Assembly: GCA_900546605.1 (NCBI GenBank)
Contig: URDV01000046.1
Span: forward strand, 1-11,606
From: an uncultured Prevotella sp.
GTDB lineage: Bacteria > Bacteroidota > Bacteroidia > Bacteroidales > Bacteroidaceae
Reading direction: 5' to 3'
DNA length: 11,606 bases
Under the pieces are notes generated by a model. It saw nothing but the letters and a program-made list of their open reading frames with translations, was not told the origin of the DNA and did not search any database. Both the position numbers and the translations under genes were made by a program. How positions within the stretch are numbered: position 1 is the first letter of the stretch; each line of letters opens with the position of its first letter. Positions 7,441 through 11,606 of the stretch are shown here, piece by piece.

Positions 7441-7656
7441 GTATTTAGGTTAACGGGTATTTAGGTTAACGGGTATTTTGGTTAACGGGTTAACAGGTTA
7501 ACGGGTTGACAGGTAAGTTGGTTAACGGGTTAACGGGTTAACAGGTTGACGGGTAAGTTTGTTAACGGGTTGACAAGTTAACGGGTTAACAGGTAAGTTT
7601 GTTAACGGGTTAACAAGTTGACGGGTTAACTTGTTAACCAAAATACCCGTAAGTTG
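7441..7656. repeat. GTTAAC octamer array, 27 words in register
   Basis: Starting at 7441 the sequence can be cut into 27 consecutive 8-base words with no insertion or deletion. Twenty-six of them begin with GT. Recurring words are GTTAACGG, GTTAACAG, GTTGACGG, GTAAGTTT and GTATTTAG, used in a non-uniform order. Near the end (7633-7648) the words turn over to GTTAACCA and AAATACCC. The array begins six bases after the metK stop codon. A 61-codon minus-strand ORF across it is only the translation of the repeat. Its function is unknown. Confidence 0.9.
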
Positions 7657-7762
7657 ACGGATTAACAGGTTGCCTCCTTCACTAAAAACCATTTCCCTCA
7701 TAAACAAACTTACCCGTTAACCCGTCAACCCGTTAACCCGTTAACCAAAATACCCGTTAACC
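7464..7762. repeat. 31-bp perfect inverted repeat bracketing the array
   Basis: Bases 7464-7494 and 7732-7762 are exact reverse complements over 31 bp, separated by 237 bp. The centre (about 7671-7710) is non-repetitive and contains CCTCCTTCACTAAAAACC. The pair would allow a very large cruciform or RNA hairpin between metK and the LOG gene, or inversion of the middle segment. Confidence 0.85.
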
Positions 7763-7766
7763 AAAA
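7711..7766. repeat. Octamer patch in the opposite orientation
   Basis: Seven 8-base words in register (TACCCGTT, AACCCGTC, AACCCGTT and others) are the reverse complement of the words at 7441-7500. It ends 14 bases before the LOG gene's ATG, so the leader of that gene is made largely of repeat sequence. I see no TAnnTTTG word here, and the LOG gene may depend on read-through from metK. Confidence 0.8.
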
Positions 7767-7780
7767 AAATAGATATTCTC

Positions 7781-8356
7781 ATGAACATCACAGTATATGG
7801 TGCATCGAGCGGACAAGTCCCCACACCCTACATAGAGGCGGCCCAACAATTGGGCCGCCTTATTGCCAAGGGTGGCCACACCCTTATTAATGGAGCTGGG
7901 CGAACAGGACTGATGGGCGCTTGTGCCGACGCTTGCCTAAGTGAGGGCGGACACGCTGTGGGTATCATTCCACAGTTTATGGTCGACCAACATTGGCAAC
8001 ACACAGGTATGAGCGAACTACTCATTACGCCCGACATGCACAGTCGCAAAGAATTCATGGCCGAAAAGAGCGATGCTTGCATAGCTCTGCCTGGTGGAGT
8101 AGGTACACTCGAGGAGTTGCTTGAAATTATCACCTGGAAACAGTTAGGCCTTTACCTCAAACCCATCATTGTGCTCAACACCCAGCATTATTACACATCG
8201 TTGCTCCATCAGCTGCAACATGCCGTTGATGAGCGATTCATGCGTAGCGAACACTCCGCTATATGGCATGTGGCCGATACACCTGCCGAGGCATTGCAGT
8301 TGGCACAAACCACCCCCTTGTGGGACAAGTCGGTGCGTAAGTTTGCCGCCATGTAG
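7781..8356 (+). CDS. LOG-family nucleoside-monophosphate phosphoribohydrolase
   Basis: At 191 residues this protein has the Rossmann-like fold of the LOG (Lonely Guy, TIGR00730) family, which releases the base from cytokinin-type or AMP-type riboside 5'-monophosphates. The signature PGGVGTLEE is at 104-112 with catalytic Glu112. The upstream MHSRK element (86-90) supplies the conserved Arg89. The glycine-rich loop NGAGRTGLMG (37-46) binds phosphate. No signal or membrane segment is present. The start follows an A-rich leader without a Shine-Dalgarno sequence. The older label lysine decarboxylase for such proteins is not supported. The physiological substrate in this organism is unknown. A role in AMP or modified-purine salvage is only an inference. 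Confidence 0.92.
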   Translation: MNITVYGASSGQVPTPYIEAAQQLGRLIAKGGHTLINGAGRTGLMGACADACLSEGGHAVGIIPQFMVDQHWQHTGMSELLITPDMHSRKEFMAEKSDACIALPGGVGTLEELLEIITWKQLGLYLKPIIVLNTQHYYTSLLHQLQHAVDERFMRSEHSAIWHVADTPAEALQLAQTTPLWDKSVRKFAAM

Positions 8357-8370
8357 ACGTTTAAAACGTC
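8356..8370. other. 15-base perfect palindrome at the LOG stop codon
   Basis: GACGTTTAAAACGTC reads as a 7-bp inverted repeat around one central A. Its first base is the last base of the LOG stop codon, and it sits directly upstream of a promoter word (8381-8388). It could be an operator or a weak hairpin terminator. No T-run follows. Confidence 0.5.
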
Positions 8371-8380
8371 ATAAAATGCT

Positions 8381-8388
8381 TACCTTTG
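8381..8388 (+). promoter_or_regulatory. Promoter -7 element for DUF4271-hemD
   Basis: TACCTTTG matches TAnnTTTG, followed by CACCC as at the metK promoter (CACCC after TAACTTTG at 5919-5923). The -33 box is weak (GTTT at 8359-8362, inside the palindrome). If active, the leader of about 200 nucleotides would contain the whole repeat element at 8402-8576. Confidence 0.5.
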
Positions 8389-8401
8389 CACCCTCCTATC
8401 A

Positions 8402-8576
8402 AACGCGTTGGCGGAATTAGTAAACAAGTTGACAAGTTAACGGGTTAACAAGTAAATTTGCTATGTTCTGAAGCTTTTCACCATTCAGAATTTAACATAA
8501 TAGGTATAGTAAAGCATACTTACTTGTTAACCTGTCAACCTGTTAGCCCGTTCACCAAAAAAATCCGCCAATGGGT
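8402..8576. repeat. Octamer element flanked by inverted GTTGGCGGA ends, long form
   Basis: It opens with CGTTGGCGGAATT (8406-8418) and closes with an imperfect inverse, AAATCCGCCAAT (8561-8572). Inside, GGTTAACAAGTAA (8443-8455) and its exact complement (8520-8532) form a second inverted pair. The centre carries nested stems TATGTT/AACATA and TTCTGAA/TTCAGAA (8462-8499). Bases 8402-8441 are identical to 11310-11349. In RNA it would fold as one long hairpin about 20 bases upstream of the DUF4271 start. Confidence 0.75.
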
Positions 8577-8597
8577 TATTAAAGCAATATTTACTCT

Positions 8598-9605
8598 ATG
8601 CACACATCTGTTGTCGATACGTTAGCCACGCAGGCTGAACAGCAAGCTGCTCTCGTTGCCGAAAGCGGACAGGGTGGCATGCACACTTATCGCCACAAGC
8701 AGACAGTGGTTGTTGACACCTTGCCTCCCGACCCGCGCCTAATGGGACCGATGGCTCCAGGCCAACCGCTCACCATGAAACCCGAAATGTTGACTGCCGA
8801 CTATTGGACGGGCCGACAACACTACAAGCCACAAAATGCCTTTGCTGCTGAACTGGATAGCTTGGCAGGGGTAAACGACTCTACCCTAATGGCTGTGCAG
8901 CCCACAGGCATTGCGGGCGACCCCGTGCCTTATCAGTTTCGCACCGATAGCATTGTTACCATTATTTTAATGTTAGGCTTCTTTTTGGTGGTAAAGGTCA
9001 TATCGGGCTCGCGTTACTACCTGCGTGAACAAATAAAGGACTTTTTTCATCACCGCCAGCGTGAGAACCTCTTTGCACAGCGCACACAAAGCGAAATGCG
9101 CGGACAAATGTTCCTCATATTCCAAACCTGCATCATGTTGGGCGTACTCTTTTTTGACTACACACAAGAGTATCAGGCCGATGTGTTCAATCAAGTGTCG
9201 CCCTACAAAATACTGGGCATGAGCGTAGGCATCTTTGCCCTCTACTTTGCACTCAAGGCGGGGTGTTACACCTTCATCAACAACATCTTCTTCAGTCGCA
9301 AGCAAAGGGATCAGTGGTCCGACTCTTACATGCTCTGCACCTTGGGGGTAGGACTGGCCCTATTGCCGTTGAGCCTATTGGTGGTGTATTTCGATTTGTC
9401 ACTCGTAAATATGTGTATTTGCTTGATATGCCTACTCGTAGTTGACAAATTGCTACTACTATACAAGTGCTCACGTATATTTTTTAATTACACATTCGGT
9501 TGGGTGCATCTTTTTTTGTACTTTTGCACACTCGAAATAGTACCTATTTTCATTCTGTTTCGCGCACTTAGCTACGCAAACAATTATTTACTGACAATTA
9601 ATTAA
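8598..9605 (+). CDS. DUF4271 polytopic membrane protein
   Basis: This is a 335-residue protein of unknown function. A hydrophilic N-terminal part (1-115) is followed by about six membrane helices at roughly 118-136, 169-187, 205-223, 244-265, 268-288 and 300-322. Between helices 1 and 2 lies a basic stretch (REQIKDFFHHRQRENLFAQR, 143-162). The pattern and the position directly before hemD and rnpA match the Bacteroidetes DUF4271 family as I remember it. The start is not certain: the opening MHTSVVDTL is echoed by a second in-frame Met at residue 28 (8679) with a similar MHT...VVVDTL. The hemD gene starts 92 bases downstream with no terminator between, so the two are probably co-transcribed. 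Confidence 0.85.
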   Translation: MHTSVVDTLATQAEQQAALVAESGQGGMHTYRHKQTVVVDTLPPDPRLMGPMAPGQPLTMKPEMLTADYWTGRQHYKPQNAFAAELDSLAGVNDSTLMAVQPTGIAGDPVPYQFRTDSIVTIILMLGFFLVVKVISGSRYYLREQIKDFFHHRQRENLFAQRTQSEMRGQMFLIFQTCIMLGVLFFDYTQEYQADVFNQVSPYKILGMSVGIFALYFALKAGCYTFINNIFFSRKQRDQWSDSYMLCTLGVGLALLPLSLLVVYFDLSLVNMCICLICLLVVDKLLLLYKCSRIFFNYTFGWVHLFLYFCTLEIVPIFILFRALSYANNYLLTIN

Positions 9606-9696
9606 ACAACAAGACGCATAAAAGTGATGCGCTCCGCCATTCAGTTACGCAAAAGAGCGAATGAAGAGCCATCCCCGCTGAACAAAAAAGTAGACC

Positions 9697-10440
9697 ATGA
9701 TCAAGAAGATTCTTGTTTCGCAGCCGAAACCTACTTCCGAAAAATCTCCCTACTTCGAGATTGAAAACAAGGAAAACGTTGAGTTCACCTTTCACCCCTT
9801 CATTAAAGTTGAAGGATTGACCCCTCGCGAGTTCCGTCAGCAAAAGATTCAAATTCTCGACCACACCGCCATTGTGTTCACCTCACGTTTGGCAGTTGAT
9901 TATTTCTTCACTTTGTGCAAGGAAATGCGTGTAACATTGCCTGAAGACATGAAGTACTTCGGTTTGTCTGAAGCCGTAGCTCTTTACATTCAGAAGTACG
10001 TTCAGTATCGCAAGCGCAAGGTGTTCTTTGGTAGCACAGGTCGTTGGCCCGAGTTGGTAACCGTCATGGCAAAGCACAAGGCTGAAAATTATCTCATTCC
10101 CTTGTCAGATGTTCATAATGACGACATAGCCAATATGCTCGATGCTAAGAAACTCAAGCACACTGAGTGCGTCATGTTCCGTACTGTTACCAACGACTAC
10201 CCCAAGGAACAACCCTTCGATTTCGACATGATCGTACTTTTCACTCCTGCTGGTGTTAAGTCGTTGTTTGATAACTTCCCCGAGTTTAGTCAGGGCGAAA
10301 CCCACTTCGCATGTTTTGGCAATGTAACCAAAGCCGCACTTGAAGAGGCTGGCTTGCGTTGCGACTGCTTTGCTCCCACTCCCGAAGCTCGTTCAATGAC
10401 TGCTGCCATTGAAATGTATCTCGAGAAAAACAACAAGTAA
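9697..10440 (+). CDS. hemD: Uroporphyrinogen-III synthase (HemD-like)
   Basis: The family closes hydroxymethylbilane to uroporphyrinogen III with inversion of ring D, the branch-point precursor of heme, siroheme and B12. At 247 residues it has normal length and two alpha/beta domains. The landmarks are VFTSRLAVDYF (60-70), LFTPAGVKSLF (181-191), the FACFGNVTKAALEEAGL segment (204-220) and the C-terminal PTPEARSMTAAI (228-239). HemD proteins diverge strongly, so the fold-level call is firm but the activity is inferred. A small stem CGCAT/ATGCG (9615-9631) lies in the upstream gap. The gene ends at a strong terminator, so it is the last gene of the DUF4271 unit. Confidence 0.88.
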   Translation: MIKKILVSQPKPTSEKSPYFEIENKENVEFTFHPFIKVEGLTPREFRQQKIQILDHTAIVFTSRLAVDYFFTLCKEMRVTLPEDMKYFGLSEAVALYIQKYVQYRKRKVFFGSTGRWPELVTVMAKHKAENYLIPLSDVHNDDIANMLDAKKLKHTECVMFRTVTNDYPKEQPFDFDMIVLFTPAGVKSLFDNFPEFSQGETHFACFGNVTKAALEEAGLRCDCFAPTPEARSMTAAIEMYLEKNNK

Positions 10441-10462
10441 AATAGCCGTTGATGAAACCCAG

Positions 10463-10520
10463 AGTGGCTACGCCTTGCGTTTGTTATAATCAAGTCAAGG
10501 CGTTGCCACTTTTGTTTTTT
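10463..10520 (+). terminator. Intrinsic terminator after hemD
   Basis: A 15-position stem, AGTGGCTACGCCTTG (10463-10477) with CAAGGCGTTGCCACT (10496-10510), has one T-T mismatch and an 18-base loop. It is followed directly by TTTGTTTTTT (10511-10520). It starts 22 bases after the hemD stop codon and separates hemD from rnpA. Confidence 0.9.
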
Positions 10521-10546
10521 GACTACTGTGGAGTTCGTTACATTTC
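10518..10546 (+). promoter_or_regulatory. Weak candidate promoter for rnpA-yidD
   Basis: TTTG (10518-10521) and TACATTTC (10539-10546, one mismatch to TAnnTTTG) are 17 bases apart, slightly short of the usual spacing. The strong terminator just upstream makes a separate promoter for rnpA likely, but this particular match is poor. Confidence 0.3.
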
Positions 10547-10606
10547 TCCCTTTCGGCCAATGGCATAAAGCATTCACACACGGCGTTGAATCCTTCATTT
10601 CTCCCT

Positions 10607-11011
10607 ATGAAATATACCTTTCGTAAACCCGAACACCTCTGCTTGAAGCGTGAAATTGAAGAACTGTTCAGCGCGGGAAACACCTCGATGAGTGCCTTCC
10701 CCATGCGAGCCACCTTCAAGCAATTGCCCTACGACGGAAAAGGCCCTCAAGTGAAAATTTTGCTGAGTGTGTCAAAGCGTCACTTTAAGCATGCCGTTGA
10801 TCGCAACCGAGCCAAACGTCAGTTGCGTGAGGCATATCGTTTGCGCAAACCTGCCTTCTTGTCGTCACTGCCCACCCATGTGGCCCTGCATATAGCCTTT
10901 ATTTGGCTCTCTGACCGCCCCATTTGCTCAGAGCAGGTACATACACGCATGGACACCCTATTGCGCCGTATAAGCGAAAAAATACAATTGTCATGTCCAT
11001 CAGCCAATTAG
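10607..11011 (+). CDS. rnpA: Ribonuclease P protein component
   Basis: This small basic protein binds the catalytic RNA of RNase P and helps it cleave the 5' leader from pre-tRNA. At 134 residues it is of normal length. The RNR signature is clear as AVDRNRAKRQLREAYR (63-78), preceded by the strand VKILLSVSKRHFK (49-61). The ATG at 10607 gives the usual MKYTFRKPEHL start. A TTG seven codons upstream is in frame but adds nothing family-like. The last 19 bases overlap yidD. rpmH, the common partner elsewhere, is not here, which fits Bacteroidetes gene order. Confidence 0.95.
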   Translation: MKYTFRKPEHLCLKREIEELFSAGNTSMSAFPMRATFKQLPYDGKGPQVKILLSVSKRHFKHAVDRNRAKRQLREAYRLRKPAFLSSLPTHVALHIAFIWLSDRPICSEQVHTRMDTLLRRISEKIQLSCPSAN

Positions 11012-11220
11012 TGAGCCGTTTGCTCATTTTGCCCATTCGCTTTTATCAGCGTAACATTTCGCCCTTGTTGCCGCCAGCATGTAGGTTTACCCCCACTTGT
11101 TCGCAGTATGCAGTTGAGGCGTTGCAAAAGCATGGACCCATCAAGGGACTTTACTTGGCCATACGTCGCATACTGCGTTGTCACCCATGGGGTGGTAGTG
11201 GCTACGACCCTGTGCCTTGA
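10993..11220 (+). CDS. yidD: Membrane protein insertion efficiency factor
   Basis: This is a 75-residue YidD protein, membrane-associated through an N-terminal amphipathic helix (residues 5-20), that supports YidC-dependent insertion. It has the full family pattern: PIRFYQRNISP, then CRFTPTCSQYAVEAL with two Cys, then RCHPWGGSGYDPVP ending the protein. The ATG at 10993 is chosen because upstream in-frame codons from 10924 translate rnpA sequence out of frame. It overlaps the rnpA stop by 19 bases in another frame, so translation is probably coupled. yidC is not adjacent. Confidence 0.95.
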   Translation: MSISQLVSRLLILPIRFYQRNISPLLPPACRFTPTCSQYAVEALQKHGPIKGLYLAIRRILRCHPWGGSGYDPVP

Positions 11221-11234
11221 CCTTGCTGCCATGC

Positions 11235-11307
11235 ACACCCAGGGTGTCGCTTCGCTTGCCCTGTGTTCTTATAGGGCCTTCAGTCCGTTTTTGCTAAATC
11301 ATTAACT
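11235..11307 (+). repeat. REP-like unit, copy 3 (without hairpin module)
   Basis: It opens with the palindrome ACACCC-A-GGGTGT (11235-11247). An alternative stem CAGGG/CCCTG (11240-11263) can form around GTGTCGCTTCGCTTG. The middle matches copies 1 and 2 with several changes (GGGCCTTCAGTCCG, TTTTTGCTAAATC). There is no hairpin module. Starting 15 bases after yidD, it may also act as that transcript's terminator. Confidence 0.7.
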
Positions 11308-11309
11308 TC

Positions 11310-11382
11310 AACGCGTTGGCGGAATTAGTAAACAAGTTGACAAGTTAACCCGTTAACCTGAAATTCCGCCAACGGGTTAACT
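11310..11382. repeat. Octamer element flanked by inverted GTTGGCGGAATT ends, short form
   Basis: CGTTGGCGGAATT (11314-11326) and AATTCCGCCAACG (11362-11374) are perfect 13-bp inverted repeats enclosing a 35-base core with GTTGAC and GTTAAC words. Bases 11310-11349 are identical to the left end of the longer element at 8402-8576. Non-coding. Confidence 0.8.
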
Positions 11383-11397
11383 TCAGTATTTTATCAT

Positions 11398-11433
11398 GTA
11401 ACCCAGGGCATCGCTGTGTTTGCCCTGGGTTAC
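11398..11433. terminator. Strong hairpin at the start of REP-like copy 4
   Basis: GTAACCCAGGGCA (11398-11410) and TGCCCTGGGTTAC (11421-11433) form a perfect 13-bp stem around a ten-base loop. It lies between the yidD side and a possible leftward gene end, so it could stop transcription from either direction. No close T-run is present, and it is also the head of a dispersed repeat. Confidence 0.45.
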
Positions 11434-11530
11434 GTGCATATAGGGCTTTTATTGACATCATCGGCTGCGGCTCAGCAATTCAAGCAAGCTTGATTGCATT
11501 CGCCTTGCACGATGATTCAGCCCGCACTTG
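11401..11530 (+). repeat. REP-like unit, copy 4 (with hairpin module)
   Basis: It has the same order as copy 2: 5' hairpin, spacer ending in GGGC, hairpin module, then TCAGCCCGC. Bases 11443-11525 equal 147-229 exactly, whereas the spacer before (GTTACGTGCATATA) and the tail after 11525 have diverged from copy 2. Confidence 0.75.
11457..11516. repeat. 60-bp hairpin module, copy B
   Basis: It is identical to 161-220, with ATCATCG and CGATGAT at its ends and the same inner bulged stem. Confidence 0.75.
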
Positions 11531-11555
11531 CACACACGCTTCTACTACACAACAA

Positions 11556-11606
11556 TTAGTAACGAGGCTGTGCATTGGTTCTAACATAGTCTCTCAACCA
11601 CGAGCA
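11556..11606 (-). CDS. Possible 3' end of a leftward gene (partial)
   Basis: On the minus strand one frame stays open from the window edge for 16 codons and ends in TAA (11556-11558). The peptide would end in LRDYVRTNAQPRY. The other two minus frames are closed. The stretch is too short to recognise a family or to exclude chance. The gene, if real, continues beyond the window and would converge on yidD. Confidence 0.3.
   Translation of the reverse strand, partial: CSWLRDYVRTNAQPRY

Noticed and set aside
7522..7707. 61-residue minus-strand ORF with repeated VNPLTRQP-like peptides
   Set aside because: It is the translation of the 8-base array (8 x 3 = 24 bases, 8 residues per cycle), has no upstream start signals, and ends within the repeat.
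7441..7766. CRISPR array
   Set aside because: The words are 8 bases with no unique spacers of about 30 bases and no cas genes nearby.
10924..10992. Longer yidD start and, similarly, a TTG start for rnpA at 10586
   Set aside because: Both extensions give sequence foreign to the families. The ATGs at 10993 and 10607 give canonical starts.
11108..11305. 65-codon plus-strand ORF after yidD
   Set aside because: It begins inside yidD in another frame and runs into the dispersed repeat.

Overview
The window looks like chromosomal DNA of a Bacteroidales bacterium, most probably Prevotella or a close relative. The evidence is the Bacteroidetes-type promoter word TAnnTTTG (TAACTTTG on both strands of the 5.7-5.9 kb intergenic region), A-rich start regions without Shine-Dalgarno sequences, a 430-residue MetK, the gene blocks parE-coaD-ctp and DUF4271-hemD-rnpA-yidD as I remember them from Bacteroidetes, and abundant intergenic GTTAAC-type repeats. 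The genus is an inference from memory. I cannot run a search.

Layout. 1-385 holds no gene: it has two copies of a REP-like unit, a short octamer-repeat patch and a terminator. 386-5705 is a leftward operon, in transcription order GNAT-like protein, parE (topoisomerase IV subunit B), coaD (phosphopantetheine adenylyltransferase) and an S41/CtpA peptidase. 5706-6141 is a divergent regulatory region. Its rightward part carries a promoter, a SAM-II-type riboswitch and further hairpins ahead of metK. 6142-7434 is metK. 7435-7780 is an octamer-repeat array with long inverted arms. A LOG-family phosphoribohydrolase follows (7781-8356). A second promoter and an inverted-repeat-flanked octamer element (8356-8576) precede a six-helix DUF4271 membrane protein and hemD, which ends at a strong terminator. 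rnpA and yidD overlap and follow it. 11221-11555 is again gene-free and filled with REP-like units and octamers. The last 51 bases may be the 3' end of a leftward gene.

How the parts work together. The genes are core functions: chromosome decatenation, CoA synthesis, envelope proteolysis, SAM synthesis, tetrapyrrole synthesis, tRNA 5' maturation and membrane-protein insertion. The clearest regulatory logic is at metK, where the gene product, SAM, is the expected ligand of the leader RNA. The 3' strand of the predicted pseudoknot can also pair with a downstream segment, which suggests a switch.

The unusual content lies between genes. Three repeat classes are interleaved: REP-like units of about 50-70 bp, a 60-bp hairpin module that sits inside some of those units but not others, and patches or arrays of an 8-bp word based on GTTAAC. 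The two ends of the window carry the same compound arrangement in the same order and orientation: short unit, octamers, then unit with hairpin. They share an 83-bp identical block. I found no CRISPR array, tRNA, rRNA, transposase or defence system.
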